DNA from: JBMDXB01 sp048594975
GTDB lineage: Bacteria; Acidobacteriota; Vicinamibacteria; Vicinamibacterales; 2-12-FULL-66-21
DNA: 64,000 nt
Assembly: GCA_048594975.1 (NCBI GenBank)
Contig: JBMDXQ010000090.1
Span: 124,001 to 188,000 of the forward strand
Direction of reading: 5' to 3'
Below are positions 54,932 through 63,916 of this stretch, one piece after another (the stretch's first letter is position 1; each line of letters opens with the position of its first letter). A model generated the notes under the pieces. The model had not been told where the DNA came from, did not search any database, and saw only the letters and a program-made list of their open reading frames with translations. The translations under genes were made by a program, and so were the position numbers.

Positions 54932-57919
54932 CTACTGGTTGCTCGTCGTCGTCGGGCGCGGGGCCTCTCGGCCCGCATCGAGATCGTTCCAGTGCAGGAT
55001 GGCGTTGAAGCCGAGGAAGAACGTCCCCTGCGTCTGCCAGCGCCAGAACGGGCGGATGGCGAACGACACCACGTGACCCTTCCCCAGCGGCGCGTCGACC
55101 ACCTGCGCACGGCCGGAGAGCGCTTGTGCGCCGACGAGCACGCCCGACAGCAACATCTCGTCCGGATTCGCCGGGAACGACAGGACCACCCTGGGGCGCG
55201 GCTCGGAGGGAACAGCGCCGCCGAACCCGCCGCGGCCGCCGCCGCGGCCGCCGAACTGCGCGCCGGCATCGCCGCCCTGCCCGCGCCCCCTGCCGCCGGC
55301 CGCCGCGGCCGGCGCCTGCGGGTTCTCGGGATCGAACGACGAAATCACGTTCTGCCGGTTGGCCATCGGGCTGACGTTCATGCCGACGCCCGGAATCGCG
55401 GCCCCGCCGCGGCCGCCACCACCACGGCCGCCGACTCCGCCGCCACCGACGCTGAGCACCGGCGACTGGCTGAAGTACACCGGCAACTGCGCGTCGTACC
55501 CGTAGGCAATGGGGCTCGCGCGATCGCTGACGATCCCGCGCAGCAGCGAGCCGCGCACGAACAGCCCCTCCGGCTGCTCCACCGTGACCGCCGGCGTCAG
55601 GTTGTAGTCCGGAAAGATCAGCGCCGTCGCACCCTCGGTGATGAGCGTTCCGCCGTCCGCGACGAACCTCCGCAGTTCGAGCAGGCCCTCGAACCCCATG
55701 CCCCCGCGAATGTCATCGGCTTGGTCCTGCGCCCCGAGGTTCGGCGTCTCCGCCGTCTTCCTGTAGGGCAGCGGCAGCGTCCCGGTGTTCGGGATCCCGG
55801 CAACCTGCGACTCCGCGGTGCCGCCGACATGCGGGTAGACGAGCACGTCGAACTTCTGCCGCAGGTTGCCCTCGCGGAGTTTCGTATCCGCGAAGTACGT
55901 GTAGGGCACGCCGTAGGTGTCGAACGCCGCGCGGACCCAGCCCTCGTTCTGCGTGTTCGCCCAGCTGTGGACGTAGCCGATTCGCGGCACGTCGAGATCG
56001 TGGGCGCGCACCGCCGGGACCGACGCGGCCGCGAAGCCGGAGAGCCCGAGCTGCTTCAGCGTCGCGTCGATCGCCCCTCGGTCCGCCGCCGGGATGATGA
56101 ACGAGCCGGCGCGGAACTTCCGCCCGCCCGCCTCGAACTCCGTTTCCGCCGCCTGCATCTTCACGTCGGCGTGCTTGAAGCGCAACGTGACCAGGTGGTT
56201 GTCGGTCGTGTGATCGACGATCACCACCGGCCCGCTCCCCTCGATCCCGCCCGGCGCCTTCGCGTCGCCGGTAAGCATCGTCATCTGCTGCGCCAGCACC
56301 GCCTTGTCGGTCATCGGCTTGATCACCAGGTTGCGCATGTACTGGAACGTCCACCCGGTGTCGTCGTACGGGTTCGGGTTGGATGGCGAGTAGTTCTGGA
56401 CGGCGAAGTACATGTCGGCGATCGTGCGGTACGGCTGGTCGCCGCGGATGATGTAGTCGCCCGCCTTCACCTCGACGTTCCCGGCCTTGAAGCCCGCGGC
56501 GGCGGTGTGCACCTCCAGCCCCTGCGCGCGCAGGTCGTTGACCGCCTGCGCGGCGTCGGACTTCCGCCTCTGCGCCGCCGGGATCACCCAGCCGTAAGTC
56601 GGGCCGTCCTTTCCCCGGTTCACCGCGTTCCGGTTCTTGAGCCAGTAGTTCTCGAGGTAGGTCTCGCGGTTCTTCGCGACGTGGTTGAGCGCGATGAGCA
56701 GCGCCGACTGCTGGATGTTGGTGTTGTTGCGCGGTCCCCACTGGATGCTGGGCAGCGCCGGGTTCGGACGGTACCACTCGCGGCTGATCGCGTTGCCGCC
56801 GGGAACGCTGCGCACGTCCGGGCCGTAGCTCATCACCTCGTAGAAGCGGCCGATCGAGTTGTGCGCGTGCGCGATGAAGAACATGTAGTTCGGCACCCAG
56901 CCGTCGTAGAAGCCGTAGGTCCAGACGCCGGGGACCCCGCGCTTCGTCATCTCCATCACCTCGGTCTTCGCCAGCAGCCACCACTCGTCGATCGTGATCG
57001 GATCGATCTGCTCGTTGTAGGGGCCGGTCCCGGTCGAGGCATACAGGTACGTCGACGCTTCGTGCAAGTCGTGCATGACCGTCGGCTTCCACTCGAGAAA
57101 CGTCCTGGTCACGTGCTTCGTGAGCGCGAGGAACTGGCCCATGCCGTCGCGGTTGTTGTCGTGCGCGACGTACTTGCCCCAGTACATCAGCGGCAGGCGC
57201 GGCTCGCCCTGCGGCCGCTTCTTGTTGAAGTAGTAAGTGTCGACCTGCTTCTCGCGGCCGTCCACCTCGATCACCGGGGTGATCAGCGTGATGACGTTGT
57301 TGCGGATCTGCTGGATGAACCGCGACTCGCCGACCGCCAGCCGGTAGGGCAGCTCGATGAGCAACTCCGGCCCGCCCGTCTCGCCCGAGTGCATGCCGCT
57401 CGTGATCCAGTACACCGGCTTGGCCGTTTTCACCAGCTGCTGCGCCTGCGCCTCGGTCGTCCTCCGCGGATCGGTCAGCGACGCCAGCATCGCCCTGTAC
57501 TTGTCGATCTGGCGGATGGTGGCCTCGTCGGCGATCGCCAGCGCGACCATGTCGCGCCCCTCCTCGGTCTTGCCGATGCGCCACATCGCAATGCGATCCG
57601 ACGCCTTGTCGATCGCCTCGTAATACCGGTAGATGTCCTTCGCGTAGGTCAGCTCGCCCGGCGTGCCGACGATGCGCCCGAAGAACTTCAGCGGCGTGGG
57701 CACGTTGGGCGACGCGGGCAGGTGATCGACCAGCTCGGTCGAGATGCGCGGATCCTGCAGGTGCTTCTTGATGAGGGCGGTGTACTCCTCGTCGACTGCC
57801 TGCGCCTTGGGAGGCGCCTGCCGCGACTGCGCGGAGGGGATCTGCGCGGGCGCGAAGGCCGCGAGCAGCGCGATGACGAACGCGAAGCGGACGGGCAGGC
57901 TTCGCTGGCGGCGAGTCAT
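54932..57919 (-). CDS. Large exported M14-family zinc carboxypeptidase with glycine-rich C-terminal insertion
   Basis: A protein of 995 residues with a signal peptide at about 8-32. The M14 site is MHSGE near residue 177, with the third ligand in HDLHEAS (His286). The catalytic domain spans about 60-390; after it comes a domain of about 450 residues resembling a class I amidotransferase-like fold (the segment VLVYPHVGG and EGATALIFPD). At about 810-900 there is an unusual Gly/Arg-rich stretch with many GGRGGGGRGG units, then a compact C-terminal piece with many aromatic residues. GGAGG is just before the ATG. Probably acts on peptides or cell wall outside the cytoplasm. Confidence 0.83.
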   Translation of the reverse strand: MTRRQRSLPVRFAFVIALLAAFAPAQIPSAQSRQAPPKAQAVDEEYTALIKKHLQDPRISTELVDHLPASPNVPTPLKFFGRIVGTPGELTYAKDIYRYYEAIDKASDRIAMWRIGKTEEGRDMVALAIADEATIRQIDKYRAMLASLTDPRRTTEAQAQQLVKTAKPVYWITSGMHSGETGGPELLIELPYRLAVGESRFIQQIRNNVITLITPVIEVDGREKQVDTYYFNKKRPQGEPRLPLMYWGKYVAHDNNRDGMGQFLALTKHVTRTFLEWKPTVMHDLHEASTYLYASTGTGPYNEQIDPITIDEWWLLAKTEVMEMTKRGVPGVWTYGFYDGWVPNYMFFIAHAHNSIGRFYEVMSYGPDVRSVPGGNAISREWYRPNPALPSIQWGPRNNTNIQQSALLIALNHVAKNRETYLENYWLKNRNAVNRGKDGPTYGWVIPAAQRRKSDAAQAVNDLRAQGLEVHTAAAGFKAGNVEVKAGDYIIRGDQPYRTIADMYFAVQNYSPSNPNPYDDTGWTFQYMRNLVIKPMTDKAVLAQQMTMLTGDAKAPGGIEGSGPVVIVDHTTDNHLVTLRFKHADVKMQAAETEFEAGGRKFRAGSFIIPAADRGAIDATLKQLGLSGFAAASVPAVRAHDLDVPRIGYVHSWANTQNEGWVRAAFDTYGVPYTYFADTKLREGNLRQKFDVLVYPHVGGTAESQVAGIPNTGTLPLPYRKTAETPNLGAQDQADDIRGGMGFEGLLELRRFVADGGTLITEGATALIFPDYNLTPAVTVEQPEGLFVRGSLLRGIVSDRASPIAYGYDAQLPVYFSQSPVLSVGGGGVGGRGGGGRGGAAIPGVGMNVSPMANRQNVISSFDPENPQAPAAAAGGRGRGQGGDAGAQFGGRGGGRGGFGGAVPSEPRPRVVLSFPANPDEMLLSGVLVGAQALSGRAQVVDAPLGKGHVVSFAIRPFWRWQTQGTFFLGFNAILHWNDLDAGREAPRPTTTSNQ

Positions 57920-58003
57920 AGATCCTCCATGAAAACTAGCGGGAAACGCCGCCTTATATCACGGATCGGCCCGGGGCTTGCTAACCCGCTGGAAGGAGGC
58001 ACA

Positions 58004-59113
58004 ATGCTCGCGCACTTCGAGACGCCGCTGGGCTGGCGGGAGCTCATCAAGCGCACGGTCAGCGAGGTCATCAAGGACGACATCCAGAGCCTCGCCGCGC
58101 AGCAGGCGTACTACTTCTTCTTCGCCCTGTTCCCTGCGCTGCTGACGCTCCTGTCGATCGCCAGCTTCTTCCCGATCGAGAACCTGATCGATGACACGAC
58201 AGCGGCGCTCCACGGCGTCGTCCCCGGCGACATCATCACCATCATCAACACCCAGATCAAGAGGATCTCGGAAACCGGCACGGGCGGCATCCTCACCTTC
58301 GGCTTCCTGCTGACCATCTGGAGCACGTCGACCGCGATGGTTGCGATGACGACGACTCTGAACAAGGCCTACGACATCGTCGAGGAGCGCCCGTGGTGGA
58401 AGGTGCGGCTCACCGCGATCGCGTTGACCGTCGGCCTGGCGATCTTCATCCTCGTGTCGGTGGCGCTCGTCATCGCGGGACCCACCGTGGCCGAGCAGCT
58501 GGCCGAGCGCATGCGGCTGGGTGAGGCGTTCAAGTGGTCCTGGTGGATCCTGCAGTGGCCGGTGGTGCTCGCGCTGGTCGCGACGGCCATCGCGTTCGTT
58601 TACTACTTCGCGCCCGACGCGGAGCAGGATTGGGTCTGGATCACCCCGGGGTCGATCCTCGCCACGCTGACCTGGCTCGTGGTGTCGCTCGGCCTGAAGT
58701 TCTACCTGACGAACTTCGGCAACTACAACGAGACCTACGGCACGATCGGCGGCGTGATCGTCCTGCTGCTCTGGTTCTGGCTGACCGGCCTCGCCATCCT
58801 GATCGGCGCCGAGTTCAACGCCGAGATCGAGCACGCCTCTCCGTACGGCAAGGACGTCGGCGAGAAGGTGCCGGGCGAGAAGAAGAAGATCGGCGTGCTG
58901 GCGGCGCGCCACTTCGAGGAGCGGATGTCGCGCGGCCAAATCCCGGTGTCGCCGTTCCCCGAGGACGTCAACTGCGATCTCGAACGGGCCCCCCGCAGAG
59001 AGGAGCGCGCGGTCCGCCCGAGCGACCTGCTCATCGGAGCGGCCGCCCTGTTGCCCGCGGCCATCAAGGTCGCGCGGGACGTCAAGCAGAGGGTCGAGAA
59101 CCCGGCCGCGTGA
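58004..59113 (+). CDS. YihY/UPF0761 family inner membrane protein
   Basis: A protein of 369 residues. The YihY (former RNase BN) fold has six hydrophobic helices from about 30 to 280, including AAQQAYYFFFALFPALLTLL near 32-51, TIWSTSTAMVAM, and GGVIVLLLWFWLTGLAILIGAEFNAEIEH near 255-285, the family's most conserved part. The last 85 residues are a soluble tail. The function is not established; the old RNase BN name is wrong for this family. GGAAGGAGG lies directly upstream of the ATG at 58004, which rules out the far longer frame reaching back to 54404. Confidence 0.88.
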   Translation: MLAHFETPLGWRELIKRTVSEVIKDDIQSLAAQQAYYFFFALFPALLTLLSIASFFPIENLIDDTTAALHGVVPGDIITIINTQIKRISETGTGGILTFGFLLTIWSTSTAMVAMTTTLNKAYDIVEERPWWKVRLTAIALTVGLAIFILVSVALVIAGPTVAEQLAERMRLGEAFKWSWWILQWPVVLALVATAIAFVYYFAPDAEQDWVWITPGSILATLTWLVVSLGLKFYLTNFGNYNETYGTIGGVIVLLLWFWLTGLAILIGAEFNAEIEHASPYGKDVGEKVPGEKKKIGVLAARHFEERMSRGQIPVSPFPEDVNCDLERAPRREERAVRPSDLLIGAAALLPAAIKVARDVKQRVENPAA

Positions 59114-59172
59114 ACGTGCGCGGCCGGTGCCAGATGGAAAATGGAAGATGACAAACGAGCCGGCAGCGGCAG

Positions 59173-59763
59173 TCAGCGGCGAGGCCGGTAGGGCGGATTC
59201 GAGCTTCGCGACTGCGGCGCCAGCGCCTTCCAGTACGGAGGATCGGACGTCGGCCTGGGCGGCGCCGGCGACAGACCGAGCCGGCTATGAACCAGCCCGA
59301 TCGACGGCGCGAGGACCTGCACCGGTGCCTGACTGACGATCCTTCCGTCGTAGCGGTGGGCCGTGTGGACGAACACCGGGACATACACCGGCACCGCGAC
59401 CGCCACCTCACGAACGGTCGACTCGTGACGGTCGTCGTGATCGATCATGATCGACTGCGGCTGCGGCTCGGGCTGCGGATCAGGCTGTCCTGCCGGCGCT
59501 GCCGCGGGAGCCTCGATCGGCCTGGTCCGTCCGTGGCGGACCATGGCGGCAATCACCCGGTCGCTCACCCCGCCGTCCTTCAGGGCCTTCACCGTGGCGG
59601 GATCCACGGGGAACACCTGCGGCTCGATCTCGACGAGCGCGAGCAGCACCTCTTCGGCCACGCCGGCCTTGGACAGCTCGATCACGTCTCCGACCGTGAC
59701 GGCCTGCGCGCGAGCGGTTCCGAGCGCTGCCACGACGAGAACTGCCAGGGCCACGCGTCGCAT
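59173..59763 (-). CDS. Exported protein of unknown function
   Basis: A protein of 196 residues. A signal peptide at about 1-20 (ALAVLVVAALGTARA) is followed by a conserved-looking domain (VTVGDVIELSKAGVAEEVLLALVEI, about 22-46, and KALKDGGVSDRVIAAMV, about 60-76), two helix pairs of a small helical repeat. The rest is Pro-rich and disordered, with HDDRHE and a VPVYVPVFV segment. GGGAGG lies five bases before the ATG at 59763. I do not recognise the family. It is divergent from the next gene. Confidence 0.65.
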   Translation of the reverse strand: MRRVALAVLVVAALGTARAQAVTVGDVIELSKAGVAEEVLLALVEIEPQVFPVDPATVKALKDGGVSDRVIAAMVRHGRTRPIEAPAAAPAGQPDPQPEPQPQSIMIDHDDRHESTVREVAVAVPVYVPVFVHTAHRYDGRIVSQAPVQVLAPSIGLVHSRLGLSPAPPRPTSDPPYWKALAPQSRSSNPPYRPRR

Positions 59764-60010
59764 CCTGCCTCCCGGGTCAACCTCGAAGGAGAGGCAACAG
59801 TGGTACCGGGCTGCAACGCCGGCCGGTTGCAGGAAATCAGCAGTTCCACGGCCTGCGAGTCCTGAGGGGAGGACACGGACTGTCCCCCCCGGTGGGCCCG
59901 CCACCGGCTTGACAGGCCGGATCGCGCGAGTCCGGGTGCAAATCCGGCCATTCGGCGCCGATCGGAAGGCATGGCAATTGCTCAGGACGGTGGCGTCCAG
60001 GGAGAGAGCC
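59764..60010. other. 247-bp divergent intergenic region
   Basis: Contains both promoters but no clear gene. Near 59928-59955 a stretch GTCCGGGTGCAAATCCGGCC resembles a tRNA T-arm, yet the stems do not pair correctly and no acceptor or anticodon arm can be built. GGGGAGGACACGGACTGTCCCCCC upstream of it can fold as a small hairpin. A structured leader is possible but unproven. Confidence 0.4.
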
Positions 60011-61024
60011 ATGATTTCTAAACCGATCGCGTTCGGCCTGCTCGCGGCCGGATGCGTCGCCGCGGCGGCCGGCGGCGCTTACGTCGCCGTTCGACAGAAT
60101 GCGCCCGCCCAGCCGGCCACGGTCGCTGTTGGCGCCGCCGCCCAGGATGGCGCACACAGCCAGGCGCCGACGCCCGTGTCGGAGACCGAAGCCATCGTCG
60201 CGACCAGGCCGGCGGAGACGCCGGCAGTCGAGCCGGCCCCGGTGCTCGAGTCCGCGCCGATTGCGCGCCCGCTGAAGACCGACGAGCGTCCGCGTGCCCG
60301 TTCGGCGAGCCAACCGCGGCAACAGCCTCCCGCAACCACCCGTCGCGAGCCGGCACCGGAACCGTCCGTGCCGGCCAGTTCGGAACGTGTCACCCCCGCC
60401 GAAACGCCTGCGACGGCGCCGCCGACCACGGTGGCCGAGTCTACGGTCGAGGCCGCGCGCCCGGCTGAGCCGCCGACGGTCGTGGAGCGGAGGTTCGAGG
60501 AGGTCGTCGTTCCCGCCTCCTCGGTCATCGGACTGCAGGTGACGACGGCGCTGTCGAGCGAGCGCACGCAGGTGGAGGATCGCGTCGAGGCGCGCGTGAC
60601 CCGCGACGTGACCGCCGGCGAGCGCGTCGCGATTCCCGCCGGCTCGCGCGTGATCGGATCGGTGACGCTGGTGGAGCACGGCGGCAAGGTGAAGGAGCGG
60701 GCCAGGCTCGGCGTTCGTTTCCACACGCTGGTGCTGGCGGACGGCTCCGAGCAGTCGCTGCGCACTGAGGCAGTCTATCGCGAAGGCGAATCCCCGTCGG
60801 GCGAGAGCGCGCGGAAGATCGGCGGCGCCGCAGTGGGCGGGGCGATCCTCGGCGCCATTCTCGGCGGCGGCAAGGGCGCGGCGATTGGCGGTGCGACCGG
60901 CGCCGCCGGCGGGACTGCCGTCGTGATGGCCGGGGGCCGGAACCCGGCGACGCTGCCGTCCGGGACGATCGTCAACGTGCGCCTGACGGCGCCGCTCACC
61001 ATCGACCTGCCGCGGGACAAATGA
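60011..61024 (+). CDS. Anchored protein with a Pro/Ala-rich stalk and a glycine-zipper region
   Basis: A protein of 337 residues. An N-terminal signal or anchor (about 7-28) is followed by about 130 residues rich in Pro, Ala, Thr and Glu, likely an extended stalk. A beta-rich domain at about 165-265 (VPASSVIGLQVTTALSSERTQVEDRVEARV, seen as short pieces VPASSVIGLQV and QVEDRVEARV) resembles the barrel of TrbI/VirB10-type proteins. A glycine-zipper segment (GGAAVGGAILGAILGGG) near 275-310 may insert in a membrane. GGGAGAGAG precedes the ATG. A function cannot be assigned. Confidence 0.65.
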   Translation: MISKPIAFGLLAAGCVAAAAGGAYVAVRQNAPAQPATVAVGAAAQDGAHSQAPTPVSETEAIVATRPAETPAVEPAPVLESAPIARPLKTDERPRARSASQPRQQPPATTRREPAPEPSVPASSERVTPAETPATAPPTTVAESTVEAARPAEPPTVVERRFEEVVVPASSVIGLQVTTALSSERTQVEDRVEARVTRDVTAGERVAIPAGSRVIGSVTLVEHGGKVKERARLGVRFHTLVLADGSEQSLRTEAVYREGESPSGESARKIGGAAVGGAILGAILGGGKGAAIGGATGAAGGTAVVMAGGRNPATLPSGTIVNVRLTAPLTIDLPRDK

Positions 61025-61040
61025 CGCTACAATCGAGAGC

Positions 61041-61553
61041 ATGATCTCCCTCATGCTCTCGATGCTGCTCGTCGCGCAGGCGCCGCAGAAGATGACGGTG
61101 CCGGGCGCGACCAACGTCACGCGCGTCGACGCGACCGTCGCCTGCGGCGGTGCGACGACGCCGGAAGCGTTCGCCGAGTTCAAGAAGCTCGGGTTCACGT
61201 CGATCCTGAACCTGCGGCGCGGGCAGGAACCGGGCGTCGACATTCCGGGCGCGAAGGCCGCGGCCGCGACCGCCGGCCTGAAGTACATCCACCTGCCCTT
61301 CGACGCCGCAAACCCCGATCCGAAAGTCGCGGATGACTTCATCATCGCCGTCACCGACAAGGCCAACCACCCCGTCTACATCCATTGCGGCTCGGCGAAC
61401 CGCGTGGGCGCGATGTGGCTGATCAAGCGCGTCGTGGTCGACGGATGGGACGTCCCGAAGGCCACGGAAGAAGCCACCGCCATCGGCCTGACCAACGAGG
61501 GGCTGAAGAAGTTCGCGCTGGGCTACCTGGAATCGCGCAAGAAAGCGGAGTAG
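61041..61553 (+). CDS. DUF442/BLH-type protein-tyrosine-phosphatase-like protein, exported
   Basis: A protein of 170 residues. Following a short signal (about 1-13), residues 20-150 match the beta-lactamase-hydrolase-like phosphatase family: GFTSILNLRRGQE, KYIHLPFDAANP, and the loop HCGSANRVGAMW with Cys116 and Arg121. The loop is CX4R, as usual in DUF442 proteins, rather than the CX5R of true tyrosine phosphatases. It may bind or cleave phosphate or sulfur compounds. The stop codon touches the possible TTG start of the decarboxylase gene. Confidence 0.8.
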   Translation: MISLMLSMLLVAQAPQKMTVPGATNVTRVDATVACGGATTPEAFAEFKKLGFTSILNLRRGQEPGVDIPGAKAAAATAGLKYIHLPFDAANPDPKVADDFIIAVTDKANHPVYIHCGSANRVGAMWLIKRVVVDGWDVPKATEEATAIGLTNEGLKKFALGYLESRKKAE

Positions 61554-61574
61554 TTGCCCGGCACCCTCGGCGAC

Positions 61575-63011
61575 ATGGATCCGGAGGCGTTCCGGTGCGA
61601 GGCGCGCCGCGTCGCCGACTGGATCGCCGATTACCTGGCCGACCCGGCCCGCTATCCCGTCCTCGCCCGGGTCCGGCCGGGTGACATCCGTTCTGCCCTC
61701 CCCTCGAGCGCGCCCGCATCGGGCGAGTCGTTCGACGCCATCCTCGCGGACTTCGAACGGGTGCTCCTGCCCGGCATCACCCACTGGAACCATCCCGGCT
61801 TCTTTGCCTACTTCGCCATCAGCGGGAGCGGGCCCGGCATCCTCGGCGAGTTCCTCTCGGCTGCGCTCAACGTGCAGGCGATGCTCTGGCGGACGTCGCC
61901 GGCGGCAACGGAGCTCGAAGAGGTCGCGCTCGGCTGGTTGCGAAGACTCATCGGCCTGCCCGATGCGTTCGAGGGTGTGATCTATGACACCGCCTCGATG
62001 TCCACGCTGCACGCGCTCGCCGCCGCGCGGCAGGCGGCGGTGCCCGACGTGCGCCGCCTGGGGCTGGGCGGGCGGGCCGGGGTCGGCCGGCTGCGCGTGT
62101 ACTGCTCGGACCAGGCGCATTCGTCGGTCGACAAGGCGGTGATCCTGCTCGGGCTGGGCCACGCCGGGCTCCGGCGCCTGCCGTGCGACTTGGAGTTCCG
62201 TATGCGGCCGGAGGCGCTCGCCGAGGCGATCGTCGCGGACCGGGCGGCGGGGTGGACGCCGATGGCGGTCGTGGCGACGGTGGGCACGACGTCGAGCACC
62301 AGCGTCGACCCGGTCGGCGCGATCGCCGGCGTCTGCGCGCGCGAAGGCGTGTGGCTGCACGTCGATGCGGCCTACGCCGGCGTCGCGGCAATGCTGCCCG
62401 GCTACGACTGGATCCTGCGCGGCGCCGAATCGGCGGACTCCCTCGTCGTCAACCCGCACAAGTGGCTCTTCACGCCGTTCGACCTGAGCGCCTTCTACTG
62501 CCGGCGCATGAACGACGTCCGCGCCGCGTTCGCGCTGACGCCGGAGTACCTCGAGACGGTCGAGTCCGCGCCGGTCAGGAACCTCATGGACACGGGCGTC
62601 CAGCTGGGGCGCCGCTTCCGCGCGCTGAAGTTGTGGATGGTGCTGCGGCACTTCGGCGCGGACGGAATCCGGGCGCGGCTCGCCGAGCACGTCCGGCTCG
62701 CGCAGCTTTTCGCGGAATGGGTCGACGAGAGCCGGACTTTTGAACGGATGGCGCCGGCGCCGTTCAGTGTCGTGTGTTTCCGCGCGCGTGCATCAAGCGC
62801 CGACGAACGCGCGGCCGAGCTCCTCAACGAGCGGCTGCTGGACGCCGTCAACGCGACAGGTGAGATCTTCCTGTCCCACACCCGGCTCGACGGGCGTTAC
62901 GTGCTTCGGCTCGCGATCGGAAACCTGCACACGAACGAAGCTCATGTACGCCGCGCGTGGGCGCTCCTGCAGGAAAAAGCCGCGCAGCTGCGCGACTCGT
63001 CGCACCTGTAG
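61575..63011 (+). CDS. PLP-dependent aromatic-L-amino-acid decarboxylase (group II)
   Basis: A protein of 478 residues. Group II features are clear: the start DPEAFRCEARRVADWIADYL, HWNHPGFFAYFAISGSGPGILGEFL near 75-100, the PLP-binding VGTTSSTSVD, the cofactor Asp in VDAAYAG, and Lys296 in NPHKWLF. It decarboxylates tyrosine, tryptophan, phenylalanine or DOPA; the amine made is not clear. A TTG at 61554, directly after the previous stop, is an alternative start, but the ATG at 61575 opens right at the conserved N-terminus. Confidence 0.88.
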   Translation: MDPEAFRCEARRVADWIADYLADPARYPVLARVRPGDIRSALPSSAPASGESFDAILADFERVLLPGITHWNHPGFFAYFAISGSGPGILGEFLSAALNVQAMLWRTSPAATELEEVALGWLRRLIGLPDAFEGVIYDTASMSTLHALAAARQAAVPDVRRLGLGGRAGVGRLRVYCSDQAHSSVDKAVILLGLGHAGLRRLPCDLEFRMRPEALAEAIVADRAAGWTPMAVVATVGTTSSTSVDPVGAIAGVCAREGVWLHVDAAYAGVAAMLPGYDWILRGAESADSLVVNPHKWLFTPFDLSAFYCRRMNDVRAAFALTPEYLETVESAPVRNLMDTGVQLGRRFRALKLWMVLRHFGADGIRARLAEHVRLAQLFAEWVDESRTFERMAPAPFSVVCFRARASSADERAAELLNERLLDAVNATGEIFLSHTRLDGRYVLRLAIGNLHTNEAHVRRAWALLQEKAAQLRDSSHL

Positions 63012-63063
63012 AGCCTGTCCGCCCCGCGTCTGCAGACGTTCGGCGAACCGCCTCTACAGGTCG

Positions 63064-63079
63064 GGGCACACTGCTTGCA
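63064..63079 (+). promoter_or_regulatory. putative sigma-54 promoter for the outer-membrane barrel gene
   Basis: GGGCACACTGCTTGCA matches TGGCAC-N5-TTGCA at 15 of the informative positions except the first T, with exact spacing of the GG and GC pairs. The start of transcription would fall near 63091, about 60 bases before the ATG. This is the second such site in the window, after the one for the pilin genes. Confidence 0.5.
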
Positions 63080-63150
63080 CCATCGCCACGCCAGAGGATG
63101 GCCTCGATGCCGAGTCCATCCGTATGACTTGTTACCGAGAAGGAGTGGCA

Positions 63151-63789
63151 ATGGCAGTTCGTAAGTTACTGATCGCGACATCGATGGTGTTCCTGATGTC
63201 GGCCCTGGCGCCCGCGCGCGCGTCGGCCGACTGGCTCTTCACCCCGTTCATCGGCGGAAACTGGGGCGGCTCCGCGACGTTCGAAGACGATCTCGGCGAC
63301 TTCGAGGACGAGTTCGAGCGTCGCGTGAACTTCGGCGCGTCGCTCGCCTGGATGGGCGGCGGCATCGCCGGCTTCGAGCTCGACTTCGGCTACTCGCCGA
63401 ACTTCTTCGAGAACACGACCGGCACCGGCAACTTCGAGTACGGCGACAATAACGTGACGACGCTGATGGCGAACATCGTCGTCGGCGTGCCGGCTGGCGG
63501 GCAGGTCGGGCCCGGGCTGCGGCCGTACGCGTCGGGCGGTCTCGGCCTGATCAGGAGCCGCATCGGCGACGCCGAGGACCTGTTCGACGTCAGCAGCAAC
63601 GACTGGGGCTTCAACATCGGCGGCGGCGTTGCGGGCTTCTTCAACGACAACGTCGGCATCCGCGGTGACATCCGCTACTTCCGCTCGCTGCAGGACAACG
63701 AGCCCGACGACGAGTTCGACGTGGCGCTCAGCGACTTCAACTTCTGGCGCGGGACGGTCGGCCTGGTGTTCCGCTTCGGAGGCCAATAA
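63151..63789 (+). CDS. Outer-membrane beta-barrel protein
   Basis: A protein of 212 residues. A signal peptide at about 1-26 (ending ASA) is followed by alternating beta strands typical of an 8-stranded OmpA/OmpX-like barrel: WLFTPFIGGNWGG, GASLAWMGGG, GFELDFGYSP, and a final strand VGLVFRFGGQ. The loops carry many Asp/Glu (FEDDLGDFEDEFE), which might bind divalent cations. AAGGAG lies seven bases before the ATG. A perfect hairpin follows the gene. Confidence 0.82.
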   Translation: MAVRKLLIATSMVFLMSALAPARASADWLFTPFIGGNWGGSATFEDDLGDFEDEFERRVNFGASLAWMGGGIAGFELDFGYSPNFFENTTGTGNFEYGDNNVTTLMANIVVGVPAGGQVGPGLRPYASGGLGLIRSRIGDAEDLFDVSSNDWGFNIGGGVAGFFNDNVGIRGDIRYFRSLQDNEPDDEFDVALSDFNFWRGTVGLVFRFGGQ

Positions 63790-63816
63790 GAGAAGCTGAC
63801 GATTGTCAACGCCCAA

Positions 63817-63858
63817 GGCCGACTCCCAACTCCCAACCGAGGGTGTTGGGAGTCGGCC
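63817..63858. terminator. perfect 14-bp hairpin after the barrel gene
   Basis: GGCCGACTCCCAAC (63817-63830) is the exact reverse complement of GTTGGGAGTCGGCC (63845-63858) over a 14-nt loop. It lies 28 bp after the stop codon and between two convergent genes, so it may end transcription in both directions, though it lacks a T run. CTCCCAACTCCCAACC inside it is also a word-like repeat. Confidence 0.6.
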
Positions 63859-63916
63859 CCGTTTGGCATGTCTCCCCTGTTGGGAGGTGGCGTCTGGGCG
63901 TGGGCAGCTGACGAAA

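Noticed and set aside
54404..58003. Plus-strand frame that would extend the YihY gene by 1200 codons
   Set aside because: It is antisense to the M14 gene; a strong GGAGG site and the natural family length fix the start at 58004.
59900..59965. tRNA-like T-arm in the gap before 60011
   Set aside because: The loop resembles a T-loop, but the stem has a mismatch and no acceptor, D or anticodon arm can be drawn.
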